Origin: an uncultured Anaerolineae bacterium
Lineage (GTDB): Bacteria; Chloroflexota; Anaerolineae; Anaerolineales; Villigracilaceae
DNA length: 8,910 nucleotides
Assembly: GCA_903854805.1 (NCBI GenBank)
Contig: CAINXK010000400.1
Coordinates: 1-8,910, forward strand
Reading direction: 5' to 3'
Positions 1-6,454 of this stretch are shown here, piece by piece. A model generated the notes under the pieces. It did not search any database. It saw only the letters and a program-made list of their open reading frames with translations, and was not told where the DNA came from. The position numbers and the translations under genes were made by a program. Position 1 is the first letter of the stretch, and each line of letters begins with the position of its first letter.

Positions 1-924
1 CCAGGCAGCAAAATCGGCTTCCGCCTCCCGCCAGGGAATGTGCGCCAGCGATTGGTTAAACGCTGAATAGCTGACCCGTGGAAAGTGATAAATAATATTT
101 ATATAGAATTCACGCCAGATAAGTTCGGTCAACCAGGTTTCTGCAGATTTTGCCGCCAATGCATCCGGAGCATTTCGAATTGCCTGCTGAGCCGCGGAAA
201 CCGCCTGGCGCAAGGAAAGCATACCAAAACGTAGATAAGGGGACAACGAAGATGTGCCTTCCAGATCCATACGATTTCGATCAAGTTCATACCCGTAGAT
301 CTGTTCAACGCTGAAAGCATTCAAACGCCGCAAAGCTTCCTTTTCTCCGGCAGGAAATAAAGGATTTTCAGATCGCAAGGGAAGTTCTTCAGATCGGAGA
401 AAAGGCAATGCCGGAAGGCTCACCGGCGCCGGAATGGGAGCCAGGTCAGGAGCCAGCAACGATTTCCAGGCCCTGGCGAAAGGGGTAAAGACACTATACG
501 CTGCACCATCTGGCTTATGCACCAGCAAAGGATGCAGCACCGTCTGCCCATGGATCAGGGTCAGCGGCAAAGATTCTGCTACGCGCAAGTCGCGCGCCCG
601 TGCATAGGGCGTAAAGTCTTCCTCCGCGAAGATAGCATCTGCGCCAGATTGGATCAGGATGTTGAGCAAAACCTGTTCTGGTGGACCCCTGCGCACAACC
701 AGTCCGCTGCCAAGTTCTCTCAGCTGATTGTCCAGATGGCGTAGACCGTTAAACAGAAAATCCTGCCGGCGCAGCGGTGTGCTCGCAAGCAAGTGCGGAT
801 CAAGCACAAACACAGGAATGACCCTTGCAGGCTGCATGTTGCCGGAATTTGCACACAAAGCAGCCTGCAGCGCAGGGTTATCAGTCAGACGTACATCACG
901 GCGAACCCACCAGAGTGAGGTCAT
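1..924 (-). CDS. phr: Class I deoxyribodipyrimidine (CPD) photolyase, C-terminal part beyond window
   Basis: This gene repairs cyclobutane pyrimidine dimers in cytoplasmic DNA, using blue light absorbed by FAD. The frame is open for 308 codons from the ATG at 924 to the window edge, so the last ~120-170 residues of a typical ~430-480 aa photolyase are missing. Seen directly: the N-terminal antenna-domain signature WWVRRDVRLTDNPAL (residues 5-19), an FAD-binding stretch GTSSLSPYLRFGMLS (223-237), and ELIWREFY (267-274). In E. coli PhrB the Trp of that last motif contacts the dimer, which favours a CPD photolyase over a cryptochrome. GGAG lies about 6 nt before the start. It is the last minus-strand gene after a terminator-like hairpin, so it may have its own weak promoter or depend on readthrough. 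Photolyase genes sit beside crtB and the B12 regulator in Thermus thermophilus, which fits a shared light response. The family call is secure; the antenna cofactor cannot be told. Confidence 0.95.
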   Translation of the reverse strand, partial: MTSLWWVRRDVRLTDNPALQAALCANSGNMQPARVIPVFVLDPHLLASTPLRRQDFLFNGLRHLDNQLRELGSGLVVRRGPPEQVLLNILIQSGADAIFAEEDFTPYARARDLRVAESLPLTLIHGQTVLHPLLVHKPDGAAYSVFTPFARAWKSLLAPDLAPIPAPVSLPALPFLRSEELPLRSENPLFPAGEKEALRRLNAFSVEQIYGYELDRNRMDLEGTSSLSPYLRFGMLSLRQAVSAAQQAIRNAPDALAAKSAETWLTELIWREFYINIIYHFPRVSYSAFNQSLAHIPWREAEADFAAW

Positions 925-928
925 TTAG

Positions 929-973
929 TCTCCAAAAACAGCCGAGATCTAACGTAATGATCTTCAAAAACAG
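929..973 (-). repeat. Direct repeat CTGTTTTTGRAGA in photolyase leader
   Basis: Read on the minus strand, CTGTTTTTGAAGA (973-961) and CTGTTTTTGGAGA (941-929) match at 12 of 13 bases and start 32 bp apart. The first copy supplies the T run after the hairpin at 975-999. The second carries the GGAG ribosome-binding site of the photolyase gene. The match may be chance or an old duplication; no function is implied. Confidence 0.4.
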
Positions 974-999
974 TCTGCCCCGATGGATGATCGGGACAG
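961..999 (-). terminator. Terminator-like hairpin after the MFS gene
   Basis: On the minus strand, downstream of the MFS stop, bases 999-990 pair with 984-975 as a 10-bp stem with one internal mismatch (978/996) and a 5-nt loop. A TTTTT run follows four bases after the stem (970-966). The imperfect stem and the short, displaced T run suggest a leaky intrinsic terminator, so some transcription may continue into the photolyase gene. Confidence 0.5.
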
Positions 1000-1032
1000 C
1001 TGTTGGTCAGGACGATCGATCGAATACCGAAT

Positions 1033-2256
1033 TTAATCCAAAGATGGTTGTGTTGTTAAAGGCTTTTCCTGCTTGAGGGTGAATACAATCGGATGGTTAT
1101 AAAGCGTGATCCAGACATACACGAACAAACCAGCCATAATGATCGCCCCCACCAGCCCAGGAGCCCAATAACCTACCTGCTGTAGCAGGAAACCTGCCAG
1201 GGTTGGCGCAATAATTCGGGTCGAACTCTCGATTGAAGCAGAGAGCCCCAGGATGCCGCCAATTTCATGCGGTGCGACTGCCTTGGTAAGTGTTGAAGAA
1301 AGCAGCGTGTTAAGCATTCCGCCTGCCAGGGCATTTGGCGCCAGAACGACCAACAGGAAAGGCAAACTTGGGGCAAAACCCCAACCCAATAAAGTGAGCG
1401 CCATTACACCAACACAGCCAATGATCAAAACATCTTCACGTACCTTGTTCGTGATTCGTCCAACCAGGAAACCCTGGGTAATGACAGATAACACGCCGAT
1501 GTAAGCCAGAACCAAACCGGTATCACGCGCATTTAAGTTAAATTTGAGCAGGGCATAAAGCGAGAAAATGGTCTGAAGGATTGCGAAAGCCAGCCCAAAG
1601 AAAAAACGAGTGATCAGAAGCGATCCACTGAATGGACGTGCAAGCGCCGCCCACAAGGCGCTCAGACTTACAGATGGCTTTGCATGCACATTGCGTTCGG
1701 CACGCATTTCTGCCGTCAGAGATTCGGGCAACCAGGCATAGACCAGAATAAGATTCACAAACGAGATAGCCGCTGCAGCAAATGCAGGTACGGCATAACC
1801 CCACTGACTTAATAGCCCACCAGCCACTGGCCCGATGATAAAACCAATCCCGAAAGCCGCGCCTATCATACCCAGTCCTTGCGAACGGCTCTTGGTATCC
1901 GTCACATCGGTAATATAGGCCTGCGCAATACTCAGGTTCCCACCGGTGAGCCCATCAATAATACGACTGACAAACAACATCCAAAGAGCATTCGCAAAGC
2001 CTAGCAGCAAAAAGCCCAGAAAGGTGCCGAAGATGGAGACAAGCAAAATCGGGCGACGTCCAAAGCGATCAGAGAGCCGTCCAAGCAGGGGTGCACCGAT
2101 CAATTGCGCAACGGCGTAGGATGCCACAAGAATTCCGGTTGTGAAGCTATCGGCCCGGAAAGTCTTGGCATAATAGGGCAAAAGAGGCAGGATCAGGCTG
2201 AAACCGAGCAAATCGATAAAAACAATCAGGATGACAGAGAAGAGTTTCTTGTTCAT
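1033..2256 (-). CDS. MFS transporter, TetA-like (DHA1 drug:H+ antiporter family)
   Basis: A 407-residue inner-membrane protein with about 12 hydrophobic segments, the usual size for TetA-like exporters. Seen directly: Asp15 in the first helix (IDLLGFSLILPLLP), at the place of the conserved acidic residue of TetA; motif A GRLSDRFGRRPI (59-70) in loop 2-3; Arg98 in a motif B-like RIIDGLTGG; and motif C GAAFGIGFIIGPVAGG (132-147), typical of antiporters. A polar central loop lies around residues 173-205. AAGGAAA lies just before the ATG, which supports this start. It is 25 bp behind the SDR gene on the same strand, so the two are almost certainly cotranscribed. The substrate cannot be read from the sequence. 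Database names such as 'tetracycline resistance' would be over-interpretation, and its place in a carotenoid cluster leaves open export of a small lipophilic compound. Confidence 0.9.
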   Translation of the reverse strand: MNKKLFSVILIVFIDLLGFSLILPLLPYYAKTFRADSFTTGILVASYAVAQLIGAPLLGRLSDRFGRRPILLVSIFGTFLGFLLLGFANALWMLFVSRIIDGLTGGNLSIAQAYITDVTDTKSRSQGLGMIGAAFGIGFIIGPVAGGLLSQWGYAVPAFAAAAISFVNLILVYAWLPESLTAEMRAERNVHAKPSVSLSALWAALARPFSGSLLITRFFFGLAFAILQTIFSLYALLKFNLNARDTGLVLAYIGVLSVITQGFLVGRITNKVREDVLIIGCVGVMALTLLGWGFAPSLPFLLVVLAPNALAGGMLNTLLSSTLTKAVAPHEIGGILGLSASIESSTRIIAPTLAGFLLQQVGYWAPGLVGAIIMAGLFVYVWITLYNHPIVFTLKQEKPLTTQPSLD

Positions 2257-2281
2257 TTTTTTCCTTGTTTATGAATAAAGG

Positions 2282-3136
2282 TCAGATCTCAGGCGTATAA
2301 GCTTCATCGTAATGAAGTGTAAATTCCGGAGTACTACCAGTTTTGGTGATGTTTTCCCAGGCCACACGCAGCAAACCAAGCAGCGGCGTCCAGGGTTTCA
2401 TGGCATGAATTTCTACGAATTCCTTGTTGTTTTTGGCCAACGTTTCTACCAACAACTTTGCTGCTATCTGGGGTGGCTTTACCAAAAACCGCAGCACGAA
2501 GCCAAAATTTTTCATTTTTTCTTTTCCACGCTCACCAACCACAGTCGGGTTTGCCAGCATATCGGTAAGCATCATGCCCGGGCTGAAAGCCAGGATTTTT
2601 ACCCCGCTGCCTTTGATCTCAACAGCCAGGGTGCGGGTAAATGAGGTAATCCACATTTTTGTAGTGGCATACATACCCATGGGCGAGGCCGCTTTGCCAT
2701 CCGAACCAGCCCCGTAAATATTGACCAGGGTACCTTCTTTGGCCGGCAGCATAAAATGCAAAGCAGCCTGAGTCCCATAAAAAGTACCCATATCGTTTGC
2801 CAGAAACATGTCCAGGATCTGTTCAGGCTTTATATCCAGGACCACGCCGCTGCCAGCCGAATAACCAGCGTTGTTGACCCACACATCGATACGACCAAAT
2901 TTTGCCACTACCTTCCGAGCCAGAGCATAGACTTGTTGTTCATCGCGAACATCACAGGTCCAACCACTTACTGGCCCGGCAACTTGAAGTGCGTTGAGGC
3001 TTGTCTCGAGTGCGGTCTGCGAGCGTCCGCTGATGACAACAGTCGCACCCGCCCTTAGCGTTTCCAGGGCGAGCGAATAACCAAATCCACGCGTGGATCC
3101 GGTGATGACAACGATTTTATCTTTCAGATCAGGCAT
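2282..3136 (-). CDS. Short-chain dehydrogenase/reductase, NOL/NYC1 (chlorophyll b reductase)-like
   Basis: A soluble NAD(P)-dependent SDR of 284 residues. Seen directly: the Rossmann motif TGSTRGFG (12-19), a basic GRS near 37-39 that suggests NADPH, CDVRD (61-65), NNAG (88-91), and the catalytic Tyr156 and Lys160 in YATTK. The usual catalytic-Ser region reads NIYGAGSDG, with Ser145 eleven residues before Tyr156 rather than the common 12-13. From memory, plant NOL/NYC1 proteins share this GAGSDG...Y spacing and also the later SPGM..TD.L and FV..FLV.PP.-type segments. That makes this lineage the closest I recognise, but the substrate here is unknown and need not be a chlorophyll. GGAGG sits five bases before the ATG. 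The gene follows the regulator by 108 bp and precedes the MFS gene by 25 bp, so it is probably part of the crtI-regulator operon or driven from the 108-bp gap. Confidence 0.88.
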   Translation of the reverse strand: MPDLKDKIVVITGSTRGFGYSLALETLRAGATVVISGRSQTALETSLNALQVAGPVSGWTCDVRDEQQVYALARKVVAKFGRIDVWVNNAGYSAGSGVVLDIKPEQILDMFLANDMGTFYGTQAALHFMLPAKEGTLVNIYGAGSDGKAASPMGMYATTKMWITSFTRTLAVEIKGSGVKILAFSPGMMLTDMLANPTVVGERGKEKMKNFGFVLRFLVKPPQIAAKLLVETLAKNNKEFVEIHAMKPWTPLLGLLRVAWENITKTGSTPEFTLHYDEAYTPEI

Positions 3137-3244
3137 AATTCCTCCAGCACTTGGGCTTAGGCTGCAGCATGAAGCCCCTCAACCTACAGTTAGCCCAGAA
3201 AACAGGGAAAAATCGAATCAATAGAAAATTCAAAACAACCACGG
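3137..3244 (-). other. Leader between regulator and SDR genes, with small hairpin
   Basis: This 108-bp gap contains GGGCTT (3153-3158) and AAGCCC (3172-3177), a 6-bp inverted repeat around a 13-base loop, placed just upstream of the SDR ribosome-binding site. I see no T run that would end the regulator transcript and no convincing -35/-10 pair on the minus strand. Readthrough from the regulator gene is the simpler reading. Confidence 0.3.
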
Positions 3245-4594
3245 CTATGCTTGCTTTTTGCGGTACGCCAGTTGCAGTTTAATCCATTCGCTTACCGGGT
3301 ATACCTGACCAGCCAGGTGTTGATCAAGCACTTCCGAATACATTTCAAGATAATCCACCAGCAGATTACCCGGTAAATGTTGTCCATCGAGCAACACCTT
3401 CAACCAATCAAGTTCACCGTCAAGATAGGTCATACTCCCCAAATCCAGCGCAGCAATAATATTATCGCCCATGTACTTGTGAACATCCAGAAAATAATTC
3501 GCCCCGCCGGTGCCTTTGGCATTCAGGCGTCGATCGAGACTGGCCTCAATCAGGGCGCGCTGGGCAATAAATGCTTTCACCGCAATTATATATTCGCCAG
3601 ATGGTAGGACAGGATTCGGGGACACGAGCTTGGCTGTTAGGAGATCATCAATAACATCAATGGCACCATCCAGCTGATTGCCAAGGTAATGCCCGGCAAT
3701 CCGGTTTATCAAATCAGGATGTAACCCAAAAATCCGGCCGCCAAAAGCTACCTGGCTGCCATGCTCAGAAATCAGCGCCGCTGAATACTGCAGGCTGGCA
3801 GCAGTGCTCAATTGCTGTGCGACAAGCACAACCAGGCTGGCATGCACAGCCTCAATCGTCTCTGAAAAATACGAGGCGGGCACATTCGCACCCAGGTAAA
3901 TGACGTTATATCCGCGGCGGCGAATGAATAAAGCCATTAAAAGTGGCGTGAATGAGTGCCACTCGTGGGCTGGACAACCCACAATAATATTCTCGTGGCG
4001 GGTCGGTGCCGGAGATGCCATCAAAAGCGCATCCAGACGGCGCATGGCCAACGCAGAAGCAAAATGTTCCTGTTGCACACTGGCACGGTTCAAATGCCAC
4101 AGAGAACCGATTTCAGCCACGCCACGCTGCAACACGGCCATGCAAACCAGTTCAACTGGATAGAGTGCGAAAGCATGATTGAGAGCCTGCTCAGCCGCGC
4201 TCTCATCAAAATTCAGGCATGCTGATAACCAGGCTATACGTAATTCGTCGATACCGGTCAACAGCACAGGCATGGTTGGAAATGCTACTTGCCTGACCGG
4301 CAAGCCCGATCCGCCCACACTCTGATGAACAACGGTAAGCGGATCATTACCGCTTGCCATATTTTCCTTCCAAATTTCAACAGCGCGCGAGATGTTCAGA
4401 CCTTCGCCCTGACGAAGCATCAGCCACTTGATGATCGCAATATCATGCTCAGAATATATCCGGTGACCACCAGCTGTACGCTCTGGCATGGGCAAGCCAT
4501 AACGGCGCTCCCACGCTCGCAGCACATCAGGCTTGATACCGGTTTCGAGCAAAACCACTTTAAGATTGTATACAGAATTCAGGCTAAGTGTCAT
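3245..4594 (-). CDS. CarH/LitR-like MerR-family regulator with cobalamin-binding domain and C-terminal extension
   Basis: Predicted light-sensing transcriptional repressor using adenosylcobalamin. Residues ~7-75 are a MerR winged helix with the classic LRAWERRYGLP and RTAGGHRIYS signatures. Residues ~115-195 are the helical cap, with Trp166-His167 and, nine residues after Trp166, Glu176-His177; these match Trp131, His132, Glu141 and His142 of T. thermophilus CarH (numbers from memory). Residues ~200-320 are a B12-binding Rossmann fold. His213 in EWHSFT stands where the lower axial His of DxHxxG sits, but the flanking Asp and Gly are replaced. SL (253-254) and GG (285-286) are kept. At 449 residues it is about 150 longer than CarH; residues ~325-449 form an extra, probably helical domain I cannot name. 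The ATG at 4594 has no clear ribosome-binding site, yet it places the HTH correctly. It lies 66 bp after crtI with no terminator between them, so it probably regulates its own operon. Confidence 0.92.
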   Translation of the reverse strand: MTLSLNSVYNLKVVLLETGIKPDVLRAWERRYGLPMPERTAGGHRIYSEHDIAIIKWLMLRQGEGLNISRAVEIWKENMASGNDPLTVVHQSVGGSGLPVRQVAFPTMPVLLTGIDELRIAWLSACLNFDESAAEQALNHAFALYPVELVCMAVLQRGVAEIGSLWHLNRASVQQEHFASALAMRRLDALLMASPAPTRHENIIVGCPAHEWHSFTPLLMALFIRRRGYNVIYLGANVPASYFSETIEAVHASLVVLVAQQLSTAASLQYSAALISEHGSQVAFGGRIFGLHPDLINRIAGHYLGNQLDGAIDVIDDLLTAKLVSPNPVLPSGEYIIAVKAFIAQRALIEASLDRRLNAKGTGGANYFLDVHKYMGDNIIAALDLGSMTYLDGELDWLKVLLDGQHLPGNLLVDYLEMYSEVLDQHLAGQVYPVSEWIKLQLAYRKKQA

Positions 4595-4611
4595 GGTTAG
4601 TTTTTTACTTG

Positions 4612-4623
4612 GGCCAGCTGGCC
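4612..4623. repeat. 12-bp palindrome in the crtI-regulator gap
   Basis: GGCCAGCTGGCC is perfectly palindromic and lies in the 66-bp gap 18 bases upstream of the regulator start. It has no T run and too little loop for a good hairpin. It could be a protein-binding site or chance. Confidence 0.35.
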
Positions 4624-4660
4624 AGATAAAGGATGGGATGGAAATTGAATAAGGTTCGAA

Positions 4661-6211
4661 TTATGAATTTACTGCCTGAAGTTGAAGGTTCGACAGATCT
4701 GCCCCAGCATACCAGCTGGCTTGCTCTTTCAGGATCCGTTCGGTGGTCAGCCGTGCTGAGAGCAATACAATCGGCAAGCCCGTGCCCGGATGGGTGGATG
4801 CGCCTGCAAAATACAGGTTCTTAAACTGCGCATGACGGTTCTGAGGACGTAAATAACCAACCTGCATAAAATTGTGACTAAGCCCAAAAGCTGCACCCTT
4901 CGCCAGGTTGAACTGCTCTTTCCAGGTTTCGGGGGTATTGATGATTTCGTACTTGATGTGTTCTCGCAAATCCGAAACACCCATATCTTTTTCCAGGCGT
5001 GAAAAAACGTTTTCACGGGCACGGTTCACCATCTCGTCCCAATCCTGCTGCGGTTTTTGACTGTCTTCGTCAATGTGCCCGACCGGAACAAGTACATACA
5101 GCGTGTCCTGGCCTTCCGGAGCAGCCCCAGCATCTACGCGAGCCGGCGCATGAACGTAAAACGATGGTTTGGCCGGAAGTTTGTGATCATTGAATATCTG
5201 GTCAAACGAAGCCTTATAGTCGCCAGCCAGGAAGACGTTATGCAACCCGATCTGGGGAAATTGCTTATCCACTGCCCAGTAAAACATGATCGTTGAGCAA
5301 GTATAAAGCTTCTTTTCCAACCGCGCAGCTTCAGTATTCTTGGGCAGCAGTTCCTTGTAAATATAGGGCAAATCAGCATTACCAACGAACAGGTCAGCAT
5401 TATAAACCAGGCCATCTTCAGCCAGGACACTCGTCACTTTGTTCCCTGAAACATGGATAGCCTTGACAGGGGTATTGTACATAAACTTGACACCTAATTT
5501 TTCGGCGATTGCGGTCAAAGCTTGAATACTTTTATACATACCACCCTGCGGAAACCAGACACCTTCAGCCAGCTCGGTATATTGAAGCAGGGAATATGTG
5601 GCCGGCGCATCATACGGGCTAAGACCAAGATACATATTCTGGAAGGTAAAAGCCGCTTTCAGACGTTCATCCTTAAAATACTTCCCCGTATTGGCATAAT
5701 GTTTCATCAAAGCCTTAAGTTGAAAAAGTAGGGGCAAATTCGCCAGGCTGAAATATTCAAAAATATTATAAAAATTTCGACCCACAAATTTCTCAAGCGA
5801 GACCTTGTAGTGTTTGCTACCTTCGGCAATATAGTTCAGGAAACCCTGGAAAGCCGTCTTTTCTACTTTTTCAAGCTGTGCCTGCATCTCACCCAGATTG
5901 GATGTGAGCTGAAGCTGTAAACCATCATCAAAATGCACCTTGTACGTGGGATCGATGCGCTTGATCTGCAGGTGATCACTCATTTCTTCACCCAAAGCTC
6001 TAAATGTCTCTTCCCACACTTCGGGCATCAGCAGCAAAGTCGGCCCAATATCAAAGCGGTGACCATCCCGAACGATCTGACCACAGCGCCCGCCGGGCAT
6101 GCTGTTTTTCTCCAGGACCGTCACAGAAAAGCCATTCTTTGCCAGGCGCGCAGCGGTTGCGATTCCACCGATCCCAGCACCAATTACAACAGCAACAGGT
6201 TTTTTTACCAT
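4661..6211 (-). CDS. crtI: Phytoene desaturase family FAD oxidoreductase (CrtI)
   Basis: Desaturates phytoene towards coloured carotenoids such as neurosporene or lycopene, using FAD at the membrane. At 516 residues it has the normal CrtI length. Seen directly: the dinucleotide-binding motif GAGIGG (11-16) with ribose-binding Glu34 and PGGRC (39-43); the substrate-domain start RFDIGPTLLLMPEVWEETF; and the C-terminal CrtI signature GASTHPGTGLPIVL (470-483), where FAD is also bound. The wording of the last two motifs is closer, from memory, to fungal al-1/CarB-type desaturases than to proteobacterial CrtI. An in-frame TGA six to eight codons upstream fixes the start near 6211; GGAG lies about 10 nt before the ATG, rather far. 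It is the first gene of the minus-strand operon and is transcribed divergently from crtB. The number of desaturation steps cannot be read from the sequence. Confidence 0.93.
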   Translation of the reverse strand: MVKKPVAVVIGAGIGGIATAARLAKNGFSVTVLEKNSMPGGRCGQIVRDGHRFDIGPTLLLMPEVWEETFRALGEEMSDHLQIKRIDPTYKVHFDDGLQLQLTSNLGEMQAQLEKVEKTAFQGFLNYIAEGSKHYKVSLEKFVGRNFYNIFEYFSLANLPLLFQLKALMKHYANTGKYFKDERLKAAFTFQNMYLGLSPYDAPATYSLLQYTELAEGVWFPQGGMYKSIQALTAIAEKLGVKFMYNTPVKAIHVSGNKVTSVLAEDGLVYNADLFVGNADLPYIYKELLPKNTEAARLEKKLYTCSTIMFYWAVDKQFPQIGLHNVFLAGDYKASFDQIFNDHKLPAKPSFYVHAPARVDAGAAPEGQDTLYVLVPVGHIDEDSQKPQQDWDEMVNRARENVFSRLEKDMGVSDLREHIKYEIINTPETWKEQFNLAKGAAFGLSHNFMQVGYLRPQNRHAQFKNLYFAGASTHPGTGLPIVLLSARLTTERILKEQASWYAGADLSNLQLQAVNS

Positions 6212-6341
6212 TTGAAAATTTCTCCGTCCAGATCAATCGATCCGATTTGAAAGTTTTTTTACTAAGCTGTGCGCAGAGTAGTTGCAGTGCGCTTGCCATC
6301 AAAATGCCATTATACACATTATTCTTGTTCACGCATGCCAA

Positions 6342-6369
6342 AGTATAACATTTGTCAATTTTTTGTCAA
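6342..6369 (-). promoter_or_regulatory. Predicted crtI promoter
   Basis: On the minus strand, a -35 TTGACA (6369-6364, perfect) is followed by a 16-bp spacer and a -10 TATACT (6347-6342, five of six bases). Transcription would start near 6335, giving a leader of about 120 nt. A perfect TATAAT (6314-6309) lies further downstream but lacks a well-spaced -35, so it is only a second choice. Confidence 0.65.
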
Positions 6370-6409
6370 GGTTTATCTGGATAAATACTGTACAATATCT
6401 TGACAAAAG
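6351..6409. promoter_or_regulatory. Predicted divergent operator for the CarH-like regulator
   Basis: Perfect 10-bp inverted repeat TTTTGTCAAG (6361-6370) and CTTGACAAAA (6399-6408), each arm holding one gene's -35 box. Between them lies TTTATC-TG-GATAAA (6372-6385). Plus-strand 11-mers CTGGATAAATA (6377-6387), CTGTACAATAT (6388-6398) and CTTGACAAAAG (6399-6409) abut exactly and share C1, T2, A5, A7 and A8. On the minus strand, GATAAA (6377-6372), GACAAA (6367-6362) and GACAAA (6356-6351) are spaced 10 and 11 bp. So each promoter has three similar units pointing at its own gene. I recall that CarH tetramers bind 11-bp direct repeats overlapping a -35 element; assignment to this regulator is inferred from that and from adjacency. 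Confidence 0.6.
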
Positions 6410-6427
6410 ATAAATAATAGTTAAAAT
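6400..6427 (+). promoter_or_regulatory. Predicted crtB promoter
   Basis: A -35 TTGACA (6400-6405, perfect), a 16-bp AT-rich spacer and a -10 TAAAAT (6422-6427, five of six bases). The expected transcription start is near 6434, leaving a leader of about 20 nt with the GGAGG ribosome-binding site at 6445-6449. Its geometry mirrors the crtI promoter, with 30 bp between the two -35 boxes. Confidence 0.7.
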
Positions 6428-6454
6428 ATAGTCATTATTCAAACGGAGGCAGGT

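Noticed and set aside
129..928. Several short frames on both strands in the first 0.9 kb
   Set aside because: The minus-strand photolyase frame is continuous through the whole stretch with all family motifs, so these are shadows.
1013..1022. CGATCGATCG palindrome just after the MFS stop
   Set aside because: It is a short simple repeat of GATC units with no T run and no gene downstream within reach; chance is enough.
1823..1829. GCCACTG, resembling a B12-riboswitch box
   Set aside because: It lies inside the MFS coding sequence, on the wrong strand to act as a leader, and no surrounding riboswitch fold is visible. A B12 link here rests only on the regulator protein.
6309..6314. Perfect TATAAT on the minus strand as the main crtI -10
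   Set aside because: No -35 lies at 16-18 bp (TTGGCA is 21 bp away), whereas TTGACA-16-TATACT upstream is complete and mirrors the crtB promoter. Kept only as a second choice.
6051..6341. A 96-codon minus-strand frame covering the crtI leader and overlapping the crtI start in another frame
   Set aside because: Its second half is a frame-shifted reading of the crtI FAD-binding region, there is no family resemblance, and the cysteine-rich run comes from the GTTGTTGTAATTGGTGC-type codons. A leader peptide is possible but unsupported.
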